Counted from the stretch's first letter, positions 24,594-38,207 are shown. The stretch: 64,000 nt of DNA from Dipetalonema caudispina (GCA_013365325.1 JABVXV010000020.1:124001-188000); one strand, 5' to 3'. Program-made: numbers and translations. The notes: generated from the letters alone by a model not told the origin.

Positions 24594-27505
24594 ATGTTCG
24601 AACAAATAAAAGATGAGGAGGCAGAATTGAATGTGGAGGCATCGAATCTATCTGCTGATGTACAGTCTGTTAGGAAAGGTCCTACTTGTAGGTTTTGTTA
24701 AATTCACGAATGTTGGCCTTATGCATCTCGAAGTTCTCCTTGATCTTTGCCAGGTAAAATCGCTGACAAAAGTACTTCCCTGGCTTCATAAGAGTTCATA
24801 ATTGTAGAGTTTTACTACAGTTTTTATTTAGCAATAGATCAAGTCTAGCATTATTTTAATGAAATCATATTTCTTGGAATTTCTAGCAGTCAGGATCAAG
24901 AAGGATAGTTTTATCACTGACACTTTGGATCTTTCCTAAACATAAAGGATTATTTAATTTTTTCAGCTGTCGATTTTGATGGATATATAAGCGTAGGTTC
25001 CAGCGAAGATGGTAACAATATGCTTGAAATCCCTGTTGACGACGATGGTAACTTACCGATAGCTACGCTTGCACATTCGTTTCCTGAGGCAATTGGATTA
25101 AAATTCAAAAATCAGTCGACTGGGATTTACCGGACTTTAGCGTATGTATTTAAATTTGATAGTATTAATCAGTGCACTTTTCTTAATTAAATAAACACGT
25201 GGTAAAAAACTGATAATCACTTGATATTTACCAAGCTCTGTACGCTCTTTTGTCTTTGTAGGGTAGATGAACAAAAGCGGTGCATTTATCCACCAAAAGG
25301 TGGTTGGGGAATGCGACGTTATGTAGCCATCTTTGCAACTCGTAAGTTCTACTTGAAATTATTTCTCGAAGTATCGCATATTGAACAACACTTGCAGTGG
25401 GGTGCTCGATAGCTGATTTATTAGAAAAGGTATAGGCGGTTGATCACCTTAGCTTAACAGTGTATCAAGTATAAAACATAATAACTGTAGGCTTGTTTAA
25501 TGCCACTTCTCTTGTGAGATCCGAATTCTTGTTCTGATTGACCAAACAGCAAACGAGAAATACGCTACGATGCAGTTGATGTAACGTGTTGATATTGCTC
25601 ACGTTTTCTCATCCTTTTCCAAACATGTGTCTCTTTTGTATGTCTGCTAGAATAAAGAATGTGAATGTGAACAGGATTGGTTTGCTAGAAATGTTTGAAT
25701 GAATTTGTGTTTTTAGCACCCGGTGATCGAAAACGGCCATCAAACGAAGATATGGGGGATCTAGTAGGGGAAAAACGCTCTGGCTTGGATGGTAGTCTGA
25801 ATGAAAGTTTGCGTGTACCGGTAGATTTAATCGTTCTCAATCTCTCTTTCAAAACAGATGAGGAGGCGCTCAAAAAATTTTTCGAACAATACGGTGAAGT
25901 TCAGTATGTTGAGGTTTGCTCTGATCGATTGTTCTTTCTATTTGCCTGTTTGGAAGTGTGCATGTATGTATGTGTTCGTGAGCGGGACGTGTTTTCTTAG
26001 CTTCTTACAGTGACTTGTCCTATTCAATTTAATTCTACTGCTAGGACAAAATTTTCATAAAATTTTATTTTTTCCCGTTAACAGATGTTATTTTGGTGAT
26101 GCTAACTGCAGTAACTGTATGTATTTGTAGGTTAAACGTGATTTTAAAACCAATATGCCAAAAGGTTATGGATTTGTGAAATTTGCCAGTATTGAATCGC
26201 AGGACAAAGTGCTTCGGGATAAAGAAGTTTTTATTGATGGTAGAGTAACACAGGTTAGTCAGTGTTACTTTTCATTTTTGATTTCATCAAATCATGGCAG
26301 TTTGGGAATAAATTTTTCTTGACTTTGTAGCCTTTGTAGTTACTTTGCAGTAATGAAAGTGTTTCTGTCCCGAAGCTATTGTTATTGCCCTATCTTCGTA
26401 GCTTTAATTTTTGATGTATGATTACTTACAAGTCGAATTTGATTGAGCAAATAATGTCGATTAGTGCTTAACAAAGTAAAACACCTAGGAAATTCTTATG
26501 TTTTTGCCATTCATAGTAGGAAAACCTTTTGTTTTTATCTTTATGAACCTGAAATTTACAGTCCTTAGTTTCGCTACTTCCGTTTTTGTTTCTATGCTCA
26601 ACTCTTTATTGAAGCTTGATGAAATTTTCAAGTTCCAGGTGAAACTTCCAAATCATTTTACGAACAGGATTTCCCAGCAGTCATCTTTTGAAATGTTCCC
26701 TGCACAGGAAACAATATCAACAAAATTATACGTTGGACGTGTGTGGAATACATTGACAGAAAAGGATATATTCGATGTTTTGGATGCAGAAGCAAAAAAA
26801 CTTTCTCCTCTTGCCAAAGTAAGTTTCTTGTAAATTCGATTTTGAAGAGAGACAGCTATCTGCTATTTAGTAACTCCAAAGAAAGTTAGCGGTGAATCTT
26901 TGATATCTTTTTTGCAATTTATAAACTAAAACTAATCTTTTCCTGATTTTTCTAGCTTCCTTTTGTTTGAACCTTCTAATGGTCAAAGAGTTCATACCCT
27001 CTTCCCGCTTTAATGTTGTTGACTACCTCTTAGCAGGCAATGACATAATTCGATGTGTTAAAATGCATGAAAATTTATCTTATTACAGAGAAACGTATGC
27101 TCAAAATCTTTGAAGAAAAATCCTGCAAGTTTCTTTTGCCTTTAGGTCGAACGAGTGTTCATTCCAAAACCTCATCGTGGTTTTGCATTTGTAACGGTGA
27201 ATGATCCAAATGTGACGAAACGGTTTTGTCAGATACGTGATTTTATCATAAGGGGTAAAAGTGTATGCGTCAGCATCCCAACACCAAAAAATAGCGCAAA
27301 ACAAATGCAACAACATATGCAAAGTCAAGACGTGTATCCTGCTCAGTATCCAATGCCACAACCACCACAAAACTCTATGCACTCCTACCCTACGTCTATA
27401 AACTATCCAGGTCAGTTTCCACAAAATCAGAACTGGGTAAATGCACGGAGCACGTATCGTAGCTTCGGAGCATCAATGCCCTACCCCAATTCACAGTGGA
27501 AATGA
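24594..27505 (+). CDS. tdp-1: TDP-43 homologue, RNA-binding protein
   Basis: Exons 24594-24687, 24967-25141, 25262-25341, 25717-25913, 26131-26253, 26639-26818 and 27146-27505 join to 402 codons plus stop, close to the C. elegans TDP-1 length. The N-terminal TDP-43-type ubiquitin-like domain (about 34-115) shows VGSSEDG, IPVDDDGNLP, FPEAIGLKF and GGWGMRRYVAIF. A bipartite basic nuclear signal follows (RKRP about 121-124, EKR 135-137). RRM1 has RNP2 LIVLNL (154-159) and RNP1 KGYGFVKF (193-200). RRM2 has RNP2 LYVGRV (253-258) and RNP1 RGFAFVTV (294-301). The tail (about 320-402) is rich in Gln, Pro, Tyr and Asn and has no glycine-rich stretch. The protein is expected to act in nuclear RNA processing and double-stranded-RNA control. 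The donor of exon 1 (GTAGGT at 24688) was chosen because it alone keeps phase. Confidence 0.96.
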
Positions 27506-28880
27506 GTTTGCATTTTGACTATATTTGAATCTTTTTTTGTGAATTGTTATACATTCTGAAGAATGTTACGTCTCAAATTTATACATCAATTATCAGTGTT
27601 GTAGTTTATAAGATGTTCATACTTACATATTGTATATAAAGTAAGCCAGTACCAAAGAATCAGTTTTTGAGAAATTTTCAAATTCTTGGCTTACTCATAA
27701 AAAGAGGCGTTATAAGTTCCAATGGTTTTAATAATAAATAAATAAGACAAAAGGTCATGCATTCGTGTACAGACCGATCACGGGTTTCTGTAATTATAGA
27801 TTTTATGATCTCGCTCGTAAAGTAGTTTACAATCGTTTTATTTTTTTATATGCCATTAGACGCGGGCATATTAACTATGTTATATACGCTAACTGTGTTT
27901 TTTCCATTCTCGTTTAAACAAACTGATAAATGAGTTTCAAAGGAATTTTTCTCTGCTATCAATTCAGATTGATTATGCACTTGCTTATTGAAGTATTCAG
28001 CTGCTGTATCGATGGGAAAAGAAACGTTCGACTGAACGCAAATATATTTGTTATGGATGTAAAGTATTGTGAGTCCTCTCCAGACCAAAAACATATAAAA
28101 ATATTAAACCATAAAAAAAGCATTCAAAAATACTTGTAGTTCAAAATTGATTTTGTGATCTGTTGATAAATGCCGATATCCCTCCCGGTCCTGCCAACTA
28201 TTAATGGATAGGGATACGTCACCGCAGTTCGCTTAACTGCATGGAATATGGATGATCTCAAAACAAAACATTCAAAACTGCACAAAAAAACCATGGCGCA
28301 TGGTTATTTCCATGAAAATAACAAGAAGCAGTATATTATAATTAACATAAACAATAATTTACCTGAAAGAAGGTTTACCTTTACAACATATTATAACGTG
28401 AAATAAAACGAACAGAACTGTTGAAAGAGGCCAGAATCTTCGAAATATATTTACATGCGTGAAATATTTCCGATGAATACTGTGTCACTCAGTCTACGAA
28501 AGCTGCCATTGCTAAGTCACTTGATCTACAAATTTAGTCATTGCTGATTAATCAATTTGTAGGATTGGGTTATAACTAAATCACTTGACTCGTTTCCACT
28601 GAAAAGTATTTTCCTTTTTAAACCCTTCTTTGAACCTCAATATTAAGCTGACACCCAAAAGTATAATAAAAAATTCGCTGATGCTCGACTGCTTAATTTC
28701 AAAGGCAGTGACAACATAGAGCTATCAGTTGCGAGAATGAGGAAATAGTACGATGAACTATTCGTAATAGCGATGGGAAGGAGGAATATGCTTATAGAAC
28801 AATCAGCATCGATGAGCCCTACAATAAGTGTACAGTTCCACATTATTTTCAATCAAAAGAGTGGTCTTTGTTAAAAAGTC
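27506..28880. other. Convergent intergenic region tdp-1 / SET gene
   Basis: It holds the tdp-1 3' UTR (AATAAA at 27733-27738, 228 bases after the stop) and the 3' UTR of the SET-domain gene. Small frames on both strands lack motifs. A short imperfect inverted pair built on CTACAAATT / AATTTGTAG lies at about 28527-28564. Confidence 0.6.
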
Positions 28881-31800
28881 TTATAACTTGCCACCAGAAA
28901 ATTCTTCCGGTTGTTTGTTTTCTTCTAAAGTGACAAATCCATTTCGTAATATTTCTTCTCTTATCGTATTTGTATATTTGCAAGATTTCGATCCACACTG
29001 ACATGGAAAATTCCTCAATTTAACGTCCCACCATTGGCTTCCATAGTCGATAGTTAGTTCTTCTCCCTTAAATTATGAAAACAAGCTATTACAAAGAAAA
29101 CCGCCATGAACAAAAAATCACCTGATAGGATTTTGCAAGTGCAAAAGTCACACCTGTTGGATATCCCTTTTAGCATAAAAGCAGATATGCGGCAAATGAC
29201 GTATATTTGCATCCCATACAACCCGGAGGGTGACCAAATTTGCCTCACAGCTGTGATTAATAAATCTGGAAACATTCCCCTTGAATTTTGCATCTATACA
29301 GTAGGCTGACGTTTCATCCTAAAAATGATATATTACAATTGCTTAGAAGAAACTCAAAAATTACTAATTCCAAATTTATTGTAGTAGCTTAGCCATCACA
29401 AATCTCAAACCACTAAAATAAGTGTTCCGAGTTCAGTTAAGTTCCTCACAGGCCATCCATATTTCCTTGTACGATAAACCTATAAGTTTAGGAAATTTAT
29501 CTATTGCGAGATAATACAACAATTTGGCATTGTTGTATTGTCTCGGAACTCGGAAATAATTTAAATTCTTCTAGCTTTAAATTAATGCTTACACTACTGC
29601 CTGACAGTTAAATTCGTTTTTTCTTAAACTTCGATGTTTTGATCGCATATCATATGAGTATAAGAAAAATTCTTCGGAGAAATGACCGCTTCTAAATGAT
29701 CTTAAAAGCATGCATCTGTAGGAGTAATGGATCCCAATGCACTCAATAGCTTCATTAAATACATTCACAAATATGAGAGGAAGTCAGAATGCCGGTATGC
29801 CTTATAATACACTCGCTCGTGAATCAATTTTTTTGAAAAACTTACCACAATTTCGAACAGATAAGTGTCATCATCGCGTTTATCTGCATCAGCGTCTGAG
29901 ATAAGTTCGCCAGTATATTCGCATACAAAACTTCCTGAAATCAAGCGGAAGAAATCTTGACTTTCATAAAATGGCAATTTGTTGGGCGAGGTATTTTAAT
30001 AATAACTTACTGGAGCTTACCTTTCAGTATCAAAGAACAGGTTCTCACAGCCCATCCATATTTCCTTGTACGATAAACCTACAAGTTTAGGCAGTTTAAA
30101 AGACAACTCTGGAATAATTTAAATTCTTCTAATTTTAATCCACAAAAAGTATACCTCAAGTCCGTAACGAACACCTTTTTGTGCAACTCTTGACCTGCAT
30201 TTATTTGAACAAAAACAGCACGAACTGCACTCTAGCAGCACACCTAGTTCTGCCCTATCAGCTAATTCAACTGCTCGACCAGTAAGATGTCCATCTGAGT
30301 CATATGTACAGCGAGCCAAGCAAGGACAATCAACTTCGCAGTCATTTGCGCAGCAACATGCCTGAAAAATAATCACGATGAATATAATAGACTTAATTAT
30401 TTAATAAAAGCACAGAAAAGTCCCTTTCATTGTTGAGTAAAACGCCTCTAGAATGAACATGAACAAAATTTTGTAGTTATATAGAAAGTATAATATAATT
30501 TTGAAAGTGAAAATGAAATGCAAAGTCTTACAAAGACCACTAAATTGGTTATCGTCTCTTAGGGAGTGTAAAAAATAAACGGTAAATTAGCTCGATCTAT
30601 TATCAGCTGATCGCAGCGTCGACGGTCAAAAATAAGTGAACCGAAACAAATCTGTGATTCTGAAGATGCTAACCAGTGAAAAATCGATATGAGTTTGAAA
30701 TGAATCATGATCATCAACAGCATTTATATATTCAAAATTAGAATCCAACGTAGCTCCATCATCAGTACCATTTTCAAGAGGTATTGCGACACGTTCACGA
30801 CCCATCGTTATATCACTGCAATAGTACTAGTTAGTACCAAATTACTAGTTAATGTAAGAACGCAGCAGCTAATTTAAGAGAGCATTCTCCCTGTATTGTG
30901 ACACGTATTTATCTGAAAGGCGTTCTGATAATTTATTAACTAGTAGAAACTCTAACTGCGTGATATATTTGCGTGAGATCGACAGAAACTTCCGTAATTT
31001 CAGTTCCTTTCCAATACGATCAATGTATGAGCGTAAAAAATCGGGCAGTCTCATATCGGTCCACAAACCCTTTGGTGTTGCACCACGTTGCAGGAAAAAT
31101 CTGAAAAATCTTAATGGAAAAGATCTGAAAATGTCAGTACAAAATTTGAAACTATTTTTGAAATATATAATAAATAGTTGTTTTTTTCAAAGAATAAAAC
31201 TGATGAGAAATTAGTCAACGTGATTTTGAGAAAAAATTCGTGAGTAAAACGATGAAGTATTATATTCACACAAATTAGAAGCCTAAACTGAAAAGAAAAT
31301 TAATAAAACATGTGCGGGAAAAGTGCGGAATAAATATGCTCGAAAAATTAGAGTCCAGAAACAACAGTAATAAACTGTAATAAGCAGTCTGTTTTGAGCA
31401 ATAACCGACACTTTTTAAGAAATCATCAATTATGCAAGTAGAAGCAGCTTTTAAAAGAGCTAAATCCGTATGAACAAAGGGAAAAGAGAAATTCTTAACG
31501 CGGAATAGCTAAGTTAGAAAGAAATATTACACAGTTCGTGGGTAAAAGTCTCAATAAAACATTAGATAAAACAGCATGGAAATTAGAACGGGTAGAAAAT
31601 AAATGAGTAAATAAGAGAATAATTAAACTGAAGAAAATGCAAATAAACAGAGCTATGAACAAAAGACAAGTTGAAAAACCCCACAAACTAAATAAACAAG
31701 ACGACAACCCAGTATAAAATATTCTAAAAATATATTCATCATAGCATGTAAAAGAATAAATAAATTAGATTTGGATGTGCACTTCTCACTTATCTGCCCT

Positions 31801-34800
31801 CACCAAGGGTTAGACAAATGTCATATAGAAACAAAGATGCAGATTTTTGAAATTTTACAATTTAAGGGAAAAACAGCAGATGACAACCATCTTATAATCA
31901 TTTATCCTTGAATTTGTCAAAAATATTAATCTGCACAAAATTTTCAAAAATAATTCGATAATATAGAAGATTTGTGCATATTAGATCAGCCAAAGATTTC
32001 AGATAAACGGAGCGAAAAGAAAAATTTTGAAAGAAATTGAAAATGTGTGGTTGAAATAGATTTAAAAATGAGTAGAATAGGAACGGTAAATCAACCTTAA
32101 GCAAGGTTGTAAACTGAGTTTGCTGTAAATGAAAAATTTCTCTCAAAATATCTCCAATTTGTTTTCACCAATTCCTTATTCTAACATATGAGATGAAACA
32201 AAAAATTATACTCAGAGGAACGAATCTAGTCAGATAAGTGCTCATTTACTAGTAAACTACATCCGATACATCATACTTTGTCTCATTAAAAATATGATAA
32301 TGGAAGAATATATTTCGCAGAATAAGATTTCATATATTTATTGGAAAAAAGGACAAAGAAACTACTGAACACTAAATAAATCGAAAAGAAAAACGTGTGT
32401 AAATTTATCAGTGGGATGTAAGATCTACTACTATAATGGAGAGGATTAGAAATCCATTACTTTTCACCAGACGTAGCTACTGAAGTGTTAGTTAATGAAA
32501 TAAATAAGAATTAATTCTAATTGTGATTCAGAAGCTTTTAATTACAACCGGAAATTCCAAATTTCCTTCGGGAAAATATAAAATATTTTTAAATTGAAAG
32601 AAAAAGAAACCCTACTCAAAACAAATGAAAACTGATAAAGATGGAGAAGGGTTCAGTGTAAACAGTATAAATTGTGACAGTGTCCAGGCCAAAAAATATG
32701 GAAAAACGAATGCAAAAAAGAGATAAAGTTTTAGGTGCAAAAGCAACACATCCATGGCAAAAGTACAAGCTGGACGTCTTACATGTTTGAAGCAAAATTA
32801 TTTTATTCAAATTGAATTTACGACAATATGTGTTCTCTGAAAACCTTAATGTGCACCATCTGCTTTTATTTTTTATTCGTTGAAGACATATAAGTATGGA
32901 CATTCAGGGAGATCCCCATAGCTACTAAAATTGGATAGAATCAGTGAGGAACTTTCCCCCAAAAAATCATCGAAAAAATAAGTTTCAAAGAAAACCAGGT
33001 AGGAAGATTTGGCACTAACGAAATGGAAGTAAAAACTGTGTATACTTATACTGAAAGATTTCCTCTTTGATTTAAACTTCTAGTAGTAATTTCTTGAAAA
33101 CATTGGCGTGACGCCATATTTATTCTAAACTGCGATACGAACAAAACAACCAAACAGTGATCCTATTTAAAGTCCAAAGTATCAATGAGGATGGATTGAG
33201 CAGTAGATGTTAAGCAATTTGGAATAGGATAAACAATTCTAAAAGTATTCTTTTCGTACATTCTGCAGTTATTCTTCTTTAGAACTAAACGATAACAGTA
33301 ACTATTCCGAATAAATCGAATGATAGTTTTATCACTCGATGCATGGACACATTATGCATACATATATTATATATCATAAGTTGATTTCGAATGACTCACA
33401 ACAATTACCCCTGAATATTGTTGGTTTTAATTTACTTATGTCATATAAATGCATAAATATTTGACAGCATGAATTATTTCTCACTTTCAATTACTCACAT
33501 TCTTTTACTGTTTAATGAATCATAACTGCGTTTTTTCATAATTTCTAAAGAAAGACTACACACTGTTTATCAACAACACTATCAGCAACTACGAGATCCT
33601 CCAAATATTTAAGTATATATATTAGAGATAATAAACGTAAATTATGTATTATAAGGTCCCTAAAAAGTATATAATGTCATAAATTCAAACTGAATAGAAA
33701 ATCTTGTTTTATTAGCTAAACTCCTTTTACACTTCTATTGAACAAACCGTTCATAAGCTAAGTCGCTGGATAAAACCAACAACTGGGACTGACTTGACAA
33801 AAGCTGAAAGAGCAGAAAGAAAAGGGAAATAAATGCTTTGTAATGTTATTAGAATCGAAATAAATTTGAGGTTGAAGTGAACAATCAGAATAATAAAAGA
33901 ATCCTTTGGGGATTTTCAATAGGAAGCACATTCTCGATAATTAAACCTACAAATTCATAGATCAGCATAGCTAAATCGTGTAAATCTAAATGACGACGAT
34001 CAACATAAATTCTTTGTAAAAGAAAACTTACTCAGCAAGCTTCCAGTGGCATCTCGCACATGCTAATTGAAGGGCAGTACGATGACGATAATCTTCAGCA
34101 TCAATAAAAGATGGTACAATCACTGTCTTTTCAAATAACTTGGTTGCAGTTGCAATGGCAAACTGTTGGTCATTATTCTGGGTCAATTTATGAAAGACTG
34201 ATTTTCCTTTCTCAGTGCGGTCATAAACATTCGCACCATAAGCAAGAAGGAGATCTACTGCACGATAATCATGATGGTTAATGAATTCCAGCAAACGATT
34301 GCACATAAATTCTTGCTATAAAATTTCGTATTTAAACCAATTCCTTTACTTTGATGAAAATATTAGTCCATAAATTCTAAATTACATATACCATAAGTTT
34401 CGTATGGCAAATTACGCAATCTTTATAGCAGCGATAGACTCTGCTTGATAAATCAATATCAGTCTGATTCAAAAGAAGCAAAAACAAACCATTCGAGTAC
34501 TGCGATAATTCAAGAATTTCAAAATTTCTTCTGCTGATGCGCAATTTCCAAGTGTAAATGCCACACTTAGAGAATCAATTTTTTCTCCCGATTTCTTCTG
34601 CAATGAGATTTTTGAAATTTTTTTTAAAATGTAACTTCAATTCACTGAGAACAATAAAGAGTAATAGCTACCTGAAAACTAATTGGAGCACCGTGATGAA
34701 GAAGTACCCTTACAGAGAATGCATCGTTAGCTTCCACAGCAAAAAGAAGACATTCGCCATCCACAGTCACATCCAAAAACTGAAATCAAGAAAAATAAAT

Positions 34801-36849
34801 TACTGAATTCCAATAGATTAGGGTATAACCCAAATTTAAAATTCGATTGAGTCAACATGCATGACTAATATTGATGTTGATATTAATCTATCAATGACTG
34901 GACTATCTCAAAAATTTCTGCAAATTATATATAGGGAATTATCATTTCCATAGTGAGAACATACTTTCAATAATATTTTTAAAACAAAAGAAACTTACTT
35001 GGAGAACAATTAACAGAGACAAACGGTCGCAGCATTGTACTGCAAACTTTATACTATCCAGATAGTACTTACGACGTTCATAAGGCGACTTATCTACAAA
35101 TGAAAGTTAATTTATTAGATATAAACAGTACGAAGAAATGGATAAATCTAACTGTTAATGAAGATTAACTGGAATCACCGGCTCGAAAAGTCTCCCAGAG
35201 TTCACGTAAAAGTAATCGGCTTTTCATGTAGAATGAACGTTCTGTAGCTAAATTGTTGGAGCAAACCGATTGAAATGCATCCAGTTCTGATATTAACCAG
35301 GAATAGCTTTCTTTCTCACAAAGAGCTACTGAAACTTGAATTCCACGTGTCATGTGAACAAGAAAGAACACTGTTGAGTAATGCATGATAAAAAAATTGA
35401 TAAGAACAAAGACAGTTCAATAGGGTAAGTTTTTGTGGAAAAGACGCGTAAATTAGGAAAATAAGTGTATAAAACTGAGGAGTTTTGAAATCTTATAACT
35501 AGAATAAATCAATCAACAATTTCACCAATAAATTAACTTACAGACATTCAACTGCAACCCTCTAGTCATCTTCGGAAAAACAGCTTCAAGTTTTTCGAAC
35601 AAAGGATCCTGAAACATACTATTCCATAGTGCACAGACATTGAACAGCGACTGAAATGTTTAAAACAGTAATTTTAAGGTTTAGAAATACTTTGTATGGA
35701 AATAAGGTGAAATGAGATGAGGCAGAATAAAGAATATTGCAATGACAGCATGCTTCTTTCCATGAATGGTAGCAATCAGCGTGCATCCAATGTTGTATTC
35801 CCAGTTCATTACAGACTTTTAATTCGCCCTATAAAAGATCAATCCACTTATAATACAGTAACCATTTTCAAAAAGTGGATTACAAAAAACGACAATATTT
35901 CTTTTATGCTTTTCTTTAATGGTTTTATGCATCACTTCAGATAATGCCACAAATTCTATCGTAAAATAGAAATATGCTTACGACTACAGAAATCTCGACA
36001 GTTAAAACATTAGCAACGTTCTCTTTAAACGTTTTGAAGAACTTTAAAGTATGCAAATGCAAGAGTTATCAAGTATCTAGCATTTCTTACGAGCTTTCTC
36101 TTAATGAATTTGTTCATTTGGACAATGTTGCAAAGCTCTTCTGCCCTTTTTCCGCATTTTTTTAAAAGTCGCCCTCGGGAAAATTCCTGCTATTTGTGAT
36201 TAATTTGTTGTATCAAGCTAATTGCAACGGAAATTGATCATTCTGGTAGATGATAACGAAATAATTACCTCTGTGCAAAAAGCATAACAAACTAGACATA
36301 ATCGATGTTGGCGAACCATTTCTGAGTGGATCTAAACACAATTAGTTAATAAATGATCTTGGTTAATTTGAATATCATCTTTTCATGATGTCTTATCACA
36401 TTACCCTATTTATCACTTTGAGATATAAAGAAAACTCGGATGTACTAGAATATAGAAATACAAATTAAGTTATATATCAACTAACAGAACAGAATGATTG
36501 TTCTATAGTTTGGCCATCAATAATACTCGATAAAAGTGTCAACGCTTTTCTTCGGCATCGATATTTTATGCCATAACGTCGATTTTCTCCCGTACATGCG
36601 CAATGTATATTCGGTTCTAGAGCTGTTTCATTTTGACTGAAATAAGCCCAATTTATGAGTACAACAATTTCTAATCTTATTCTACTTATTAGTTTCTACA
36701 TAACTAATACAAATGAAACGAAAGCATGAAAGATATAACCTTAGCCTAATGCAATAACATTGACAAGGATATATGCCTTCGCTACTACTTGCAGTACATG
36801 GATCAAATTTGCAGTTTGTTGCAGAATTTTCTTTCCTCTCCTCTTCCAT
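28881..36849 (-). CDS. EHMT/G9a-like ankyrin-SET histone H3K9 methyltransferase
   Basis: Sixteen exons: 36849-36740, 36636-36486, 36331-36269, 35650-35542, 35334-35179, 35093-34999, 34779-34672, 34597-34392, 34315-34032, 31100-30957, 30815-30674, 30361-30155, 30078-30021, 29934-29846, 29318-29154, 29066-28881; about 757 codons. Order: Cys-rich region, ankyrin repeats ([47 protein letters not shown]), pre-SET with nine-cysteine pattern ([14 protein letters not shown] ... [11 protein letters not shown]), SET ([40 protein letters not shown]) and post-[11 protein letters not shown]. This is the EHMT1/EHMT2 architecture: ankyrins read and SET writes H3K9me1/2. The phases close except inside exon 34597-34392, which needs one extra base near 34480-34484. 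The start at 36849 is provisional; upstream codons also look Cys-rich (YGCYCCCALNLHCH), so the true start may be earlier. Intron 34031-31101 is unusually long. Confidence 0.93.
29441..29580 (-). pseudogene. Decayed duplicate of a SET-gene exon inside its own intron
   Basis: This intronic block repeats 30041-30138, which carries the exon encoding [12 protein letters not shown] and its upstream intron. The acceptor and first half of the exon are nearly intact (GTTTATCGTACAAGGAAATA shared), then the copy diverges and lacks the original donor. A 39-base hairpin interrupts the intronic part. Confidence 0.85.
29507..29545. repeat. Inverted repeat, 17-bp arms
   Basis: CGAGATAATACAACAAT, a short loop, then ATTGTTGTATTGTCTCG: arms complementary except for one position. 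It is absent from the parental copy at 30041-30138, so it was inserted or formed after the duplication. Confidence 0.85.
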
Positions 36850-38207
36850 TCTTTTTATATGGCAATGTAAATTTAATGCACAACAACAATAGCATCCATA
36901 CAATAGTAATCTGAAACTAGCAAAAATCGTAAATATTAATCTACTGATAAGATACATTATCACTGAACTGATAAGAAACATAAACATCCCAGAAATGATA
37001 ATTGTAATAGTCAAAAGTTTGTAATACCAAACAGATATTCCTAGTAGTCAACCACCGAGTAGTAGATTTGTTGATTATTGAGCATATTCATTTGAATGGA
37101 TGGGAAGAAATTACCGCCAGGGGCGGGAATGGAAATGATAATAGTTTTGGGTATGGAATTGAATTGTACTGCTATTTACAAGTTTTAAGTTATTTTCCAT
37201 GCTACATTCATGTTGCATGCATTGTAAAGGAAAGAAAAAAAAAGAAAAAAAATGATGAGAAATGTATACTTCGTTAATATTCCTAATTTTATTTCTCATA
37301 AGCTATAAACTTTGTAATGACTTATAGAGACATTAATAGTGGATCAGTGGATAAATTATATAATTTGAGAATAGTAATCTAATTATTTAAGGATAAGAAG
37401 TGCAAAAGTTTAGATGATCATCTTAAATATATACATATATTATATATACAGGGAAATGTTTCGGATTAAACTATAGTTTACAATTTCTCTTCTCTGGTAG
37501 AGAAGAGAAATACAACAATGTTGTGATATTTGGTTGTTTGAATCAAAATTTTTCATTCGATACTGTTTAGTGAGGAATGATGTATTCCATTTAGTCCTAT
37601 TTAAAGGGTTCATTAAATGTCTGAAAAAAAAAAATAATAGAGAAGTGATATTGGCGAAACATGCAATTTTAAATGTATGTTTGAAATTTTTGCATAAAAA
37701 TCATCATGTTATATAAGTTATAGCTAACAAAACGCGATTACTTATCACGTTCTTCTTAGCTTTTCCACAAGGGATACATTCGTTTTGGCATCTCCTCTTC
37801 TGTTGGCAATCTTTAAGATATGAACATTTAACGGGTTGAAAATCTTTAAAGAAGCGAAAGTTGTATTAACACTTATGACGAGTCAGTTATCAGTGAAGTT
37901 ATAGCTATCATCAATAAAGTTTGCTAAATCATTGAAAGCAGATCGAAAATATTCATAGCTATAGTACTATTTTGGAAAACAGTGATATGTTGTGTTTATT
38001 CTCCAGTAGAAAAAGTCTTTCCGAAAAAACCCTACCTATGACTGAACAAAGTTCAAAGCCTTATAAATTCGAATTAGCAAATTTTTTGATAGACAGTAAG
38101 TAACCCCACGGTACTTCTGCTTAAAAGCTACGGACGTCAAGTTATAAATTTCGTTTTAGTTAGGCAACATTTATCAGTCTGCAAAACGAATCGTTAATTT
38201 TACGAGT
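36850..38207. other. Divergent intergenic region
   Basis: Between the SET gene (-) and the unknown gene (+). It may contain upstream exons of the SET gene: minus-strand codons continue open and Cys-rich to about 36915 behind a TTTCAG acceptor. On the plus strand a TTTTAG acceptor at 38153-38158 lies 49 bases before the next ATG and could be a trans-splice site. Confidence 0.5.

Noticed and set aside
27101..27424. 107-codon minus-strand frame opposite the last tdp-1 exon
   Set aside because: Antisense shadow of RRM2 and the tail; no motifs.
34466..34491. 26-base intron to repair the SET-gene frame
   Set aside because: Too short to be a real intron; a one-base homopolymer error is simpler.
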